DNA of 64,000 nt from JALQTD01 sp965656785 (lineage in GTDB: Bacteria; Bacteroidota; Bacteroidia; Flavobacteriales_D; Sanyastnellaceae): positions 1-64,000 of the forward strand of contig CBFHLY010000005.1 in NCBI GenBank assembly GCA_965656785.1, written 5' to 3'. The translations under genes were made by a program, and so were the position numbers. The stretch's first letter is position 1; each line of letters begins with the position of its first letter. The notes under the pieces are model-generated. The model was given only the letters and a program-made list of their open reading frames with translations, did not search any database and had not been told where the DNA came from. This document shows positions 56,725 to 64,000 of this stretch, piece after piece.

Positions 56725-57918
56725 ATGACTTCCGTTGACGACTTCGATTACACGCTGCCCGATGCGGCGATTGCGCGGCATCCGGTCCATCCGCGTTCTG
56801 CGGCGCGCATGCTGTTCGTGCCGGATGGGGGCGAGCCGCGGCACTTGCGCTTTACGGACCTGCCGGGATTGATGGCGGAGGGGGATCAGCTTTGGCACAA
56901 CAACACGCGGGTGTTGCGGGCGCGGCTGATGTTGGCGAAACCGACGGGGGGGCGGTTGGAGTTGTTTTTGCTCGAACCGGCGGGGGCGACGATGGAGGAG
57001 GCGCTGGCGGCGCAGGGTTCCGGGGAGTGGCGGGTCATGGTGCGCGGGGGGAAGCGGTGGAAGGATGGGTGGGCGGAGGTGACGTGGTCGGAGGGAGAGC
57101 GGCGGTTGCGTGCGGAGCGGGTGTCGGCGGGGGAGGAGGCGTGGACCGTGCGGCTGAGTTGGACGGGAGAGGCGTCGTTCGCGGAGGTGATTGAAGAGTT
57201 GGGGGCGGTGCCGCTGCCGCCTTACCTCGGGCGGGATGCGGAGGATTCGGATGTGGAGGATTACCAAACGATTTACGCGGAAATCCCCGGGAGCGTGGCG
57301 GCTCCGACGGCGGGGCTGCACTATGACGAATCCCTTTGGGCGGACTTGCGTGGGGCGGGGGTGGATCCGTGGGCGGTGACGTTGCATGTGGGGGCGGGGA
57401 CGTTCAAACCGCTGGGGCAGGGCGGGGTGGAGGACCACGCGATGCATGCCGAGCGGTGCATTGTGAGCCGGGAGGCGGTGGAGGCGCTGGCCCGACGGGG
57501 GGTGCGCCGTTGGGGGACGGGGACGACGACGCTTCGGACGCTGGAGAGTTTGTTTTGGTACGCGGTGCTTTGGCGCCAAACCGGTGCGCCTCCCAATGCG
57601 GTGCCGCAATGGGTTTGGAAGGAAGATGCAGTGCTTGAGGAATGGGGCTGGGATCGGCTAGAGGATGCCGCACGTTGGCTGCTGGAACAGCCGTTCGAGG
57701 GGTTGGATTTCGCCACCGGCATCATGATCATTCCCGGCTACAGGATCCGATCCATCGACGCCCTCGTTACGAACTTCCACATGCCGAAAAGCACGTTGCT
57801 GTGCTTGGTTTCGGCGGTGGTGGGCGACCGATGGAAGGCGCTTTACGAAATGGCGCTTGCTGAAGGGTATCGCTTCCTCAGTTATGGAGACGGCAGTGTG
57901 CTTGAGGTGCACCGATGA
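56725..57918 (+). CDS. queA: S-adenosylmethionine:tRNA ribosyltransferase-isomerase
   Basis: A 397-residue enzyme that transfers and isomerises the ribosyl of SAM to form epoxyqueuosine in tRNA. It begins MTSVDDFDYTLPDAAIARHPVHP. Family motifs include NNTRVLRARL, PGSVAAPTAGLHYDESL, LHVGAGTFKPLG and, at the end, NFHMPKSTLLCLVSAVVG. Somewhat longer than the usual ~350 residues because of extra loops. The coding strand from about 56860 to 57560 is extremely G-rich. A bidirectional terminator follows. Confidence 0.96.
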   Translation: MTSVDDFDYTLPDAAIARHPVHPRSAARMLFVPDGGEPRHLRFTDLPGLMAEGDQLWHNNTRVLRARLMLAKPTGGRLELFLLEPAGATMEEALAAQGSGEWRVMVRGGKRWKDGWAEVTWSEGERRLRAERVSAGEEAWTVRLSWTGEASFAEVIEELGAVPLPPYLGRDAEDSDVEDYQTIYAEIPGSVAAPTAGLHYDESLWADLRGAGVDPWAVTLHVGAGTFKPLGQGGVEDHAMHAERCIVSREAVEALARRGVRRWGTGTTTLRTLESLFWYAVLWRQTGAPPNAVPQWVWKEDAVLEEWGWDRLEDAARWLLEQPFEGLDFATGIMIIPGYRIRSIDALVTNFHMPKSTLLCLVSAVVGDRWKALYEMALAEGYRFLSYGDGSVLEVHR

Positions 57919-57927
57919 GGAACCACA

Positions 57928-57957
57928 AAAAAGGGCGGCCCTTGGGCCGCCCTTTTT
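57928..57957. terminator. Bidirectional intrinsic terminator between queA and the PpiD-like gene
   Basis: Perfect 14-base arms (57928-57941 and 57944-57957) of GGGCGGCCC flanked by A5/T5, with a two-base centre. It works in both directions for the convergent genes. Confidence 0.92.
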
Positions 57958-57975
57958 CGGTCGATGACTGAAGGG

Positions 57976-60024
57976 TCAGTTCCGCATGTCTTGCAGTTCC
58001 TCTTCCTCCAGCATCGAGTTCAAGATGCGCTGCGGGAACGCCCCGCGTGCCCGTGCCAACAAGCTTGTTTGCTCGCTCAAGAAGTCGTCTTTTGCCGGCG
58101 CCTCGCTCACGCTCTTGGTCGAGATGACCCACACCCCGTTTTCGCCGACAATCGGACCCACAACGGCCCCAATCTCTGAACCGGCCGCCGTGCCCACCAC
58201 CAAGGGCTCGGCTTTCGCACCTGCACCGCGAATGGTGGGGAATTTCAGGGCCACCTTGCCCGAGTTGCGCACGTCCACACCCTGATCTGCAGCGATGGAG
58301 GCCAAATCCGAGCCGCCCATGGAGGCCACCAACTTCTCCGCTTTCGCTTCTTGGATGGCACCTGCGCGCATCGCCTCTTCGACGTGTTCAAAGCGCGGTT
58401 CTCCCGCTTGCTTGACGCGGTCGAGGAAGGCCACCACGTAGGTGTTGTCGGCCAAAATCGGGTTCGAAATGTCCCTTTCTTCCGCACTCCACGCCCAGCT
58501 CACCAATTCACCAGCGGTGCGAAGTCCAGCGATGGTCTTTGCGTTGCGGGCAATGTCCGTGGCCACGTTCGTCGGGAAGCCCTGTTCGCCAGCTTTCGCC
58601 ATGAAGCTCTCGCGGTCGGTGACGCCGATGGCGAATTCACTGGCGCTTTGGTAGGCATTGCGAACCGTTTCCGAAGACGGTTCGACGGCTTGTTCGATGA
58701 TCGCCACGCTCACCCGTTCGACGGGCTCGGTTTGGCCTTCCACTTTGATGATGTGGTAACCGTACTGCGTTTCCACCACGCCGGTCGACCCGGGTGCGTT
58801 GTCGAAGCAGAAGTTCTCAAACGGGGCCACCATGCGACCGCGTGGGAAGAAGTCGTAGAACCCTCCCTTGTCCTTGGAGCCGGGGTCGTCGCTGAACCGA
58901 GCCGCCAAGTCCTCGAAGTTGGCACCGCGGCGAATGGCGCGCAACAAGCTGTCGGCGCGCGTTTTCAATTCCGCCAATTCGGCCTCGTCGCCTTGCGTGT
59001 CCGGCATCAACAAGATGTGACGGCACGAGGCGCTGTCTGGGCGCGAAGTGAATCCAGCGACTTTTGCCAAACGGTACATGTTGCCGATGCGGTAGGGACC
59101 GACGAGGTCGCCCTCTTGCGCTTCAAAGAAGGACGCTTCGGAAGCATTCGTCTCGGTTTCTGCGCGGGCCAACGACCGCTCGTTGTAGTTGAGTCCTTGC
59201 TCAGCGAAAAAGGCCGAATCGTTCGTTGCCGTGCTCCAAGCGTTTTTCGTCGCCGTCAACGCTTCGTTGATCTTCGCAGCGTCCTGGGCAGTGGCCTTGA
59301 CGGAAATGCGAGCGAACGTCACGTCGCGTCCCGCCTTTTGCTGAAATTCCGCATCGTTCTTGTGGGCGCTGAAGTAGCTGCGCACGTCGCTGTCGCTCAC
59401 GTCTACGCTGGCATCGTCCAAGCTGGCGTAGGTCACCAAGACGTAGTCGAAATCGACTTTCTTGTTCGCGGCCATGTGGTCGTACTTGCCTTCCAACGAA
59501 TTCGTGTAGACCCCGGCAGTCAGCAGCGCGTCGTACTTTTCGCGGATGCGCTTGTCGCTGATGAGGTTCTTGTACTCCATGAACGAGGCGCGACCTTCGG
59601 GCGTGCTCAACATCGCGGAGAAGTTCTGCTGCCAGTACTGCTTGTTCTGAGCGTTGGAGAAGAAGGCCCGATTCAGGTAGTCCGACTTTCCTGTGCCAAA
59701 CAAGAGCTCCTGGTATTCATCGTCCGTGACGGTCAAGCCCAAGGCAGCGATGCCCTCGCTCAACACGGCACCTTCGGTCAGGTCCTTCCACACCTCATCG
59801 GCCAAGGTTTCACCGGAGAAGCCCAATCGACGGCGGTTTTGGACTTCGTTTTGGTATTCCATAACGGTGATGCTGATGCCGGCGACTTCGCCCACTTCCG
59901 GGTTTTGGCCTCCACCGAACATCGCCATAACGGCGTCATAAGGCACGAGGAATCCAAGCATCCCGATTCCAATCATGACCATCAACAATCCTTGGCGGTC
60001 TCGAATTTTTTCAATCAACGACAT
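57976..60024 (-). CDS. PpiD-like periplasmic folding factor (SurA_N + parvulin)
   Basis: A 682-residue inner-membrane-anchored chaperone. MSLIEKIRDRQGLLMVMIGI begins a single N-terminal helix (about residues 12-33). A SurA_N-like chaperone domain follows (about 45-330). One parvulin isomerase domain (about 340-440) holds ASCRHILLMP, LAARFSDDPGSKDKGGFYDF and YGYHIIKVEG. The rest is a second chaperone-like region. This is the Bacteroidota PpiD/SurA architecture, helping exported and outer-membrane proteins fold. Box TATCTTCG lies 23 bases upstream (60048-60055). Confidence 0.92.
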   Translation of the reverse strand: MSLIEKIRDRQGLLMVMIGIGMLGFLVPYDAVMAMFGGGQNPEVGEVAGISITVMEYQNEVQNRRRLGFSGETLADEVWKDLTEGAVLSEGIAALGLTVTDDEYQELLFGTGKSDYLNRAFFSNAQNKQYWQQNFSAMLSTPEGRASFMEYKNLISDKRIREKYDALLTAGVYTNSLEGKYDHMAANKKVDFDYVLVTYASLDDASVDVSDSDVRSYFSAHKNDAEFQQKAGRDVTFARISVKATAQDAAKINEALTATKNAWSTATNDSAFFAEQGLNYNERSLARAETETNASEASFFEAQEGDLVGPYRIGNMYRLAKVAGFTSRPDSASCRHILLMPDTQGDEAELAELKTRADSLLRAIRRGANFEDLAARFSDDPGSKDKGGFYDFFPRGRMVAPFENFCFDNAPGSTGVVETQYGYHIIKVEGQTEPVERVSVAIIEQAVEPSSETVRNAYQSASEFAIGVTDRESFMAKAGEQGFPTNVATDIARNAKTIAGLRTAGELVSWAWSAEERDISNPILADNTYVVAFLDRVKQAGEPRFEHVEEAMRAGAIQEAKAEKLVASMGGSDLASIAADQGVDVRNSGKVALKFPTIRGAGAKAEPLVVGTAAGSEIGAVVGPIVGENGVWVISTKSVSEAPAKDDFLSEQTSLLARARGAFPQRILNSMLEEEELQDMRN

Positions 60025-60047
60025 GACAACGTCTTTATTAAGGTGCG

Positions 60048-60055
60048 CGAAGATA
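60048..60055 (-). promoter_or_regulatory. -7 promoter box of the PpiD-like gene
   Basis: Minus-strand TATCTTCG (TTCG variant), 23 bases before ATG 60024. The remaining bases between this gene and the CNNM gene show no other clear feature. Confidence 0.5.
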
Positions 60056-60132
60056 ACGAATTCAGGCGAAGGACATGCATCCTTGCCTTGGCCGACCGAT
60101 ACGATTGAAGGGGGGGAGGGGTTTCGTTTGTG

Positions 60133-61422
60133 TTAAGATTCCTCCTCGGGCAAGTGAATGCGCAAGGTTTCGATGCGGTTGGACTCCACGGCTTCCACTT
60201 CAATGATGGTTTCGGCGAGGGAGAGGGTGAGGCCGGGCGTGGGGATGGTTTCGGTTTGGTGCAAGACCAAACCGCCCAGCGTTTCGTACGCGTCGTGCAG
60301 CGGCAAGCGCAGCCCGTAGCGTTCGTTCACGGTTTCGACGTCCTGCCGTGCGGAAAACCGCCAAATCCCCGGCGCGATTTCTTCCTCGATCAACGCCTCC
60401 ACATCGTGCTCATCCTCGATGTCGCCCACGATTTGCTCGACGATGTCCTCCATGGTCAGGATGCCACTGGTTCCGCCAAATTCATCCACGACCACCGCGA
60501 GGTGTTTCCGCCGCCGGATGAATTGGCGCAGGACCTCATCCGCCGGCATGGGCTCGGGTATGACGAACGTGGAGTGCAGGATGGACGTGAGCTTATCGGG
60601 GCGTTTGAACAGGTCCCGGGAGTGAACGTAGCCCACCACGTTGTCGATGTCACCTCGGTAGATGACGATCTTCGAAAGTCCGCTTTCGACGAACAGTTCC
60701 CGCAGTTCTTTCATTTCCGTGTTGAGTTCGAGGGCCACCACTTCGTTGCGCGGGATGAGGCAATCGCGAGCGCGCACCTTGTTGAATTCAAGGGCGTTCT
60801 GCATGATTTGCAGTTCGTGCTCGAGCTCTTGTTCCGGCTCCATCCGCCCGCTCATTTCGCGGATGAAGTGGTCCAAATCCGTCGCCCCCATCGGCTCCGG
60901 CGCGTCCCCATCTTGGGCGCGCCCCATTAACCGAATCGACAGCGTGCTCAAGCCCACCACCAACAGCCCGGGAAGCAGCAGGACGTAGTGAGCCAATGCG
61001 AGCGGCACCGAAAGCAACTTCAGCCAGCGATTCGGATTGGCGTGAAAAAAACTCTTGGGCAGAAATTCCGCCAAGACCAGCACGATGAGGGTAGTGAAAA
61101 CCGTTTGGCTCCCGAGTGCCAACACCGGTGAAGCCGCTTCGTTCCAATCGGTTACGCCGAACAGCCAGTGGGCGATCAGCTCCCCCGACTCCATGCCGCA
61201 GAACACCAGGGCGAGGTTGTTGCCCACCAGCAGCGTCGCGATCATCCATTGCGGCCGCTTGGAAAGGTGAGCCAAAAGCACGCCCTGCCAGGTTTGTTTG
61301 GCGTCGAGCTCCAGCTGCAATCGGTTCGCAGAAACGAAAGCGATTTCCATGCCAGAAAAGAAGGCAGAGGCCACGAGAGAGGCCAAAATGATGAGCAAAC
61401 TACTCGCCGGGTCTGGGTCCAT
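60133..61422 (-). CDS. CNNM/CorC-family membrane protein (hemolysin-like)
   Basis: A 429-residue protein: a DUF21/CNNM transmembrane domain (about residues 1-190, FFSGMEIAFVSANRLQLELD), a CBS pair (about 210-335, with MIPRNEVVAL-type CLIPRNEVVALELNTEM and FVIPEPMPADEVLRQFIRR) and a C-terminal CorC_HlyC domain (about 345-425) with FGGTSGILTMEDIVEQIVGDI. The family handles magnesium/cobalt efflux. The gliding protein GldE is also a CNNM-family member, but no gld gene is nearby to support that name. Confidence 0.9.
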   Translation of the reverse strand: MDPDPASSLLIILASLVASAFFSGMEIAFVSANRLQLELDAKQTWQGVLLAHLSKRPQWMIATLLVGNNLALVFCGMESGELIAHWLFGVTDWNEAASPVLALGSQTVFTTLIVLVLAEFLPKSFFHANPNRWLKLLSVPLALAHYVLLLPGLLVVGLSTLSIRLMGRAQDGDAPEPMGATDLDHFIREMSGRMEPEQELEHELQIMQNALEFNKVRARDCLIPRNEVVALELNTEMKELRELFVESGLSKIVIYRGDIDNVVGYVHSRDLFKRPDKLTSILHSTFVIPEPMPADEVLRQFIRRRKHLAVVVDEFGGTSGILTMEDIVEQIVGDIEDEHDVEALIEEEIAPGIWRFSARQDVETVNERYGLRLPLHDAYETLGGLVLHQTETIPTPGLTLSLAETIIEVEAVESNRIETLRIHLPEEES

Positions 61423-61448
61423 GGGTCAACGATTCCGAGCGGCGCGGC

Positions 61449-61667
61449 TCAACCTTGTTGTTTTTCCAAGCGTTTGCGAAACCGTCGTCGGAAACCGTAC
61501 CAAACACTGGCCACCGCTGGGATGATGAGCACGGTTCGTCCAGCCTCCCAGCCCTCCGTGTAAATGGCGTGTACGGCCGCAATGGAGGCAACGACGATGG
61601 CGGCAAGCCAAAACCATTCCGCAATGCGATGTGCGCGAATCTGCGCCGAAGAAACAGACGGGTCCAT
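61449..61667 (-). CDS. Small two-helix membrane protein, 72 residues
   Basis: Begins MDPSVSSAQIRAHRIAEWFW. Two predicted transmembrane helices (about residues 18-36 and 44-58) are followed by a very basic tail FRRRFRKRLEKQQG, so the C-terminus should be cytosolic. ATG 61667 is chosen because a TATCTTCG box ends four bases upstream; the longer frame to 61700 would start inside the LptC-like gene. It lies 26 bases before the CNNM gene. Homologues next to CNNM genes are plausible, but I do not recognise a family. Confidence 0.75.
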   Translation of the reverse strand: MDPSVSSAQIRAHRIAEWFWLAAIVVASIAAVHAIYTEGWEAGRTVLIIPAVASVWYGFRRRFRKRLEKQQG

Positions 61668-61671
61668 GGGT

Positions 61672-61679
61672 CGAAGATA
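61672..61679 (-). promoter_or_regulatory. -7 promoter box of the small membrane protein gene
   Basis: Minus-strand TATCTTCG (TTCG variant) ends four bases before ATG 61667, predicting a leaderless mRNA. Confidence 0.55.
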
Positions 61680-61696
61680 AGGCGTTTTCGTTCGCG

Positions 61697-62281
61697 TCAA
61701 GGCGGTTCGGGAACGGTGAGTTCTCCCGTGGGTTGAAGGATGCGGTAGCGCTCAAACCGCCCATCGGATTCCAGCCCCTGCCCGTGCAAGACCCCATCCT
61801 CGGTGTAAATCGTCACGGCCCGGTTCGTGTACACCCGGTTCGAGTCCTCATTCCAAACCAAGTACTCCGTCTCCAGTCGGTCACCCGCAGCATTCTCCAG
61901 CACAACGTCGTCCTCCGCAACCAACCGCAACGTCGCCTCATCCAACGTCCCGCGCAACGCGGTCAGGGTGCTGCTGTGCTGGTGTTCGTCCCCCCCGAGG
62001 TACAGGGTGAACCCGCCGTCGACCTCGATGAAGTCCGTGGCTTTCTCCTTCCCTTCGGTCCCCGTCCGCGTCAAATGGCGCGCCACGAGAACGTGCTGCA
62101 CGGTTCCGCGTTCGCTATAGGACAGCCGCACATCTTCCATGAGCAACGGCGGGGGCGGAGGCGTCGATTCGGCCTCAGGCGCAGGAGCGGTCGCTCCGGT
62201 GCATCCTGCAACCGCAACGACCGCTCCCAGCAAGGCGATGGACGCCTCAGCGAACCCGAATGCGCGTGGTCTCACCCGCAC
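61697..62281 (-). CDS. lptC: LptC-like lipoprotein of LPS export
   Basis: A 194-residue lipoprotein. The start is a GTG at 62281 (MRVRPRAFGF), or a second GTG two codons later. The signal ends at lipobox VAGC (Cys27). A Pro/Ala-rich spacer precedes an OstA/LptC-type beta-jellyroll with repeated edges such as FIEVDGGFTLYL, LVAEDDVVLENAAGDRLET, VYTNRAVTIYTEDGVLHGQG and a final short strand. Bacteroidota LptC proteins are lipoproteins of this size, placed after a TPR gene as here. The gene overlaps the preceding one by 35 bases, suggesting coupling. Confidence 0.85.
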   Translation of the reverse strand: MRVRPRAFGFAEASIALLGAVVAVAGCTGATAPAPEAESTPPPPPLLMEDVRLSYSERGTVQHVLVARHLTRTGTEGKEKATDFIEVDGGFTLYLGGDEHQHSSTLTALRGTLDEATLRLVAEDDVVLENAAGDRLETEYLVWNEDSNRVYTNRAVTIYTEDGVLHGQGLESDGRFERYRILQPTGELTVPEPP

Positions 62282-63656
62282 AAGGACAGCCTGAAATGGA
62301 ACCGACTTTAAAGGAATCGCCCGCGGCTTTCCCCACGGTGAAGATGTCGTCCACCGTCGGGAATTGCTTTTCGCAGTTGGCGATTTTCTTCGCCGCCCGA
62401 GCGCTCACTTCTTCGTCACCCAAAGAACGAGCCCGTGCGTAATAGTCGGCAGCAACCCAGTAAGCTGCGCGCATGCCCAAGGCCCCGTCATCGCAAGACT
62501 TGGCGGCTCCGGCAATGGCGTCGCCGATGAGCATGTACGCTTCTGCGCTTTCGGGATCGATTTCGAGCAACTGATTCGCGTAGTTCTTCGCCTTGTACGC
62601 GTTGCCCAAGAACGACGCGACTTGGCCCGCCTTCAAGATGTACGTCGCGCGGTCACCGCAATCGGGGCAAAGCTCCACCGCCTGTTCGAGGTAATTGAAG
62701 GCTTCGCTGTAGTTCTCGGCTTTCGCGTAGTTGATGCCGATGCTGTAGGCCGAAGTGGAGCTCGGTGAGGCGGCGTGCACCGCCGTAGCCACGGGGAGGT
62801 ACAATTCGTTGTCCGTGCACTCCTTCTTGTTGAGGAGGCGGAGGATTTTCTCCAAAAGCACCATGTCGTCTGAAGACTCGTCGTATTTGGACTGGAGGAC
62901 GGGCACCATTTCTTCGCAATCGGCAATGGTCACGAAGACTTGATCAATGTTCCCCTTCACCTTTCCGTAGATGCCTGCCTTGCGTTCGTCACCGGCTTCG
63001 TTGGCAGCGGCAATGGCGGCGTCGCAGTAGTCGGCCAACGTCAGGTACTCCGTGAGCATTTCCGCCAACTTCGCCTTCGCGGCATCGTCCTCCATGTTCT
63101 TCATGGCGTAGAACGAAGTGATGTAGTAGTTGCTGAGCGTTTTGGCGTCGGCTTCTGCCCCCAAGCAGTCCACAGCTTCTTTCAGCCAAGCATTGGCCAC
63201 TGCAGCACTGTCCTTGCCGTAGAAGTCGTAGTAATCGTTCGCCTTGTCCGCGAGCACTTCGCAGCGGTTGTTGGGGTGCTTGTTGGTCGAAGGAAAGTTC
63301 TCCATGTACCAATCGTAGACCATCAAGATGCTGTCTTGCAGGGCGACAACGCGCTCCGTTTGACCCTCCTCCTCCGCTGTTTTCAAGATTTTGTCGAACA
63401 TCCGAAGGCCATAGGCGTAGAAGCTCTGTGAGGCGCCTGCAGGGCAACGCTCGTTGACCTTGTTCCATTGGATGTACGCTTCGTTGTAGTCCTTCTGCTT
63501 GTAAAAGCTGATGAAGTTGTTCAGCGATTCTTTGCAAAGTTCTTGCTGCTCGGGCGTCTCCCCATACTTTTCTTGGGCTTGAGCGTTACCGATCCACAGC
63601 ATCAGCGCGGCTGCCGTCGTGAGGAACAGCGCGAAAGGGTTCGTGTTCGTTTTCAT
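62247..63656 (-). CDS. Exported tetratricopeptide repeat protein
   Basis: A 469-residue exported protein. The signal peptide MKTNTNPFALFLTTAAALMLWIGNAQAQ supports ATG 63656; an ATG at 63689 overlapping the upstream gene would add 11 residues. The mature part is helical with TPR-like units: FISFYKQKDYNEAYIQWNKV, then several more degenerate ones, and a clear run YAKAENYSEAFNYLEQAVEL, YILKAGQVASFLGNAYKAKN, YANQLLEIDPESAEAYMLIG. Cysteines recur at similar places in the repeats (NERCP, NNRCEVL, VDCLGAE, ELCPDCGD). It is likely a periplasmic scaffold; its cluster with LptC and an outer-membrane protein is common in the group. Confidence 0.85.
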   Translation of the reverse strand: MKTNTNPFALFLTTAAALMLWIGNAQAQEKYGETPEQQELCKESLNNFISFYKQKDYNEAYIQWNKVNERCPAGASQSFYAYGLRMFDKILKTAEEEGQTERVVALQDSILMVYDWYMENFPSTNKHPNNRCEVLADKANDYYDFYGKDSAAVANAWLKEAVDCLGAEADAKTLSNYYITSFYAMKNMEDDAAKAKLAEMLTEYLTLADYCDAAIAAANEAGDERKAGIYGKVKGNIDQVFVTIADCEEMVPVLQSKYDESSDDMVLLEKILRLLNKKECTDNELYLPVATAVHAASPSSTSAYSIGINYAKAENYSEAFNYLEQAVELCPDCGDRATYILKAGQVASFLGNAYKAKNYANQLLEIDPESAEAYMLIGDAIAGAAKSCDDGALGMRAAYWVAADYYARARSLGDEEVSARAAKKIANCEKQFPTVDDIFTVGKAAGDSFKVGSISGCPCAGETTRIRVR

Positions 63657-63681
63657 GTCCTTGAGTTCTTGCGTTTTTTGG

Positions 63682-64000
63682 TCAGTCATACAACCGGGGA
63701 ATCAGCCAATTGTTCTTGAGGAATGGAGAAAGGGATAGGCCAAACTGGAATCGCATGTAGCGTTCTTCAAGCGCTCCTTCATTGGCTGTGGTCCGCGTTC
63801 CAAATTCTGTACCAAAATGGAATTGCGATGCCGAGCGGCTGCCGAGCATGGGAATGCTGATGCCCGCGGTGAGGGTTTCAAAGGTCAGCGGTTCGCCATT
63901 GAATGCCATGCCGAGGGTGCCGCTTCCCGCTCCCAAGCGGTAAGTGCTCAGCGACCAAACGTTGGTGCGCTGGTTCGACCGCGCAGGGGTCCACTCCACG
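63682..64000 (-). CDS. Outer-membrane beta-barrel protein, C-terminal part (cut by window edge)
   Basis: The last ~105 codons of a minus-strand gene whose start lies outside the window. Alternating strands (TLGMAFNGEPLTFETLTAGI, FHFGTEFGTRTTANEGALEE, MRFQFGLSLSPFLKNNWLI) and a C-terminal aromatic strand are typical of barrel proteins of the FadL/PorP-like kinds in Bacteroidota. The stop overlaps a possible start of the TPR gene by eight bases. The family cannot be fixed from the fragment. Confidence 0.65.
   Translation of the reverse strand, partial: VEWTPARSNQRTNVWSLSTYRLGAGSGTLGMAFNGEPLTFETLTAGISIPMLGSRSASQFHFGTEFGTRTTANEGALEERYMRFQFGLSLSPFLKNNWLIPRLYD

Larger units (their letters stand above)
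544..58307. repeat. Dispersed 8-base word ATTTGGCC/GGCCAAAT, 29 copies
   Basis: Starts of the copies on the plus strand: ATTTGGCC at 2604, 4325, 7402, 17543, 19669, 20094, 26255, 30445, 33051, 33976, 40688, 48170, 54786. GGCCAAAT at 544, 1849, 6418, 10731, 12150, 15170, 24988, 32282, 38041, 38443, 39394, 45376, 46111, 51958, 52408, 58300. The preceding base is usually G (about two thirds), often GG, and the following base is usually T or C, giving a loose consensus GGATTTGGCCY. Two copies (19669, 33976) are intergenic, each next to a stop codon. Confidence 0.7.

Noticed and set aside
54580..60108. Long plus-strand frames opposite cysS/tdh (54580-56682) and opposite the PpiD-like gene (58351-60108)
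   Set aside because: Both mirror genes with clear catalytic or domain motifs on the minus strand, so they are composition shadows.
60061..60132. Hairpin-like AAGGA...TCCTT near 60069-60084 as a terminator
   Set aside because: The stem is only five or six bases, there is no T tract on either strand, and it lies in the region of the PpiD promoter.
60133..61422. Gliding motility gene gldE
   Set aside because: The CNNM/CorC architecture is shared, but none of the gld neighbours is present, so the specific name is unsupported.
1..64000. CRISPR array, prophage, transposon, toxin-antitoxin or restriction-modification system
   Set aside because: I saw no spaced direct repeats, transposase or integrase motifs, terminal inverted repeats, tRNA-disrupting attachment sites or methyltransferase motifs. 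The defence or mobile system one might hope for is not visible here.
1..64000. Avoidance of GATC as the cause of frequent CAAATC
   Set aside because: GATC occurs repeatedly in the window (for example within TGATCA junctions and GGATCC), so avoidance of that site does not explain the ATTTGGCC/GGCCAAAT excess.

Overview
The window reads as a chromosomal segment of a high-GC member of the Bacteroidota, most likely of the Flavobacteriales (GC looks to be a little over 60%, estimated by eye). Evidence: three secreted proteins carry type IX secretion C-terminal domains (3736-5424, 14045-14839, 26590-29286). Many genes have the Bacteroidota -7 promoter box TAnnTTTG instead of a Shine-Dalgarno/-10 arrangement. 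Gene orders such as pdxA-DUF177-rpmF-fabH-accB-accC and kdsD next to a long recQ are familiar from this phylum. I see no phage, insertion sequence, CRISPR array, integron or toxin-antitoxin module. The region is dense, ordinary core chromosome with no gene-free stretch above 300 bases.

Layout. 1-5.4 kb: a cut-off CPBP-type membrane protease, a DusB-like tRNA dihydrouridine synthase, a LolC/E-like permease, a flavin oxidoreductase and a delta-60-repeat T9SS cargo protein. 5.4-9.2 kb: rbfA, hflX, a cytochrome c lipoprotein with a small membrane partner, and gdhA. 9.2-15.4 kb: a non-canonical SDR, methylmalonyl-CoA epimerase, a porin-like protein overlapping kynurenine 3-monooxygenase, a cystathionine gamma-synthase-type enzyme, a secreted thioredoxin-fold protein and an orphan. 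15.4-21.5 kb: a flippase-like protein, a radical SAM/SPASM protein, a DUF3109 protein, an OmpA-like protein, then the overlapping trio panD / flippase-like protein / heptose-phosphate adenylyltransferase. 21.5-26.5 kb: the fatty-acid and ribosome cluster. 26.6-35 kb: a giant T9SS protein, ribE, lptB, a DUF5686 outer-membrane protein, tatC and kdsD. 35-45.9 kb: recQ, a half-size TauE/SafE protein, a TolB-like/barrel fusion, a metallo-hydrolase, a PhoR-like kinase/regulator pair, a two-domain VOC protein and a PlsC-type acyltransferase. 45.9-54 kb: pheT, tRNA-Pro(GGG), small genes, a cyclophilin lipoprotein, pheS, a TPR protein with a decayed kinase module and an M28 lipoprotein. 54-64 kb: cysS, an SDR-type threonine dehydrogenase, queA, a PpiD-like chaperone, a CNNM/CorC protein, an LptC-like lipoprotein, a TPR protein and a cut-off outer-membrane protein.

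Functional themes: cell-envelope biogenesis (lptB, lptC-like, kdsD, rfaE2, LolE-like, PpiD, tatC, acyltransferase), translation (pheS, pheT, cysS, rbfA, hflX, queA, dusB, rpmF, tRNA-Pro) and fatty-acid/cofactor synthesis (accB, accC, fabH, panD, pdxA, ribE).

The most interesting signals are in the DNA rather than in any one gene. First, the 8-mer ATTTGGCC (or its complement) occurs 29 times by my reading, in all kinds of reading frame, on both strands and in intergenic DNA; a simple base-composition estimate predicts one or two. Second, many promoter boxes end only 4-9 bases before the start codon, which predicts leaderless or nearly leaderless mRNAs. Third, five convergent gene pairs meet at palindromic stop codons (TTAA or TGATCA).
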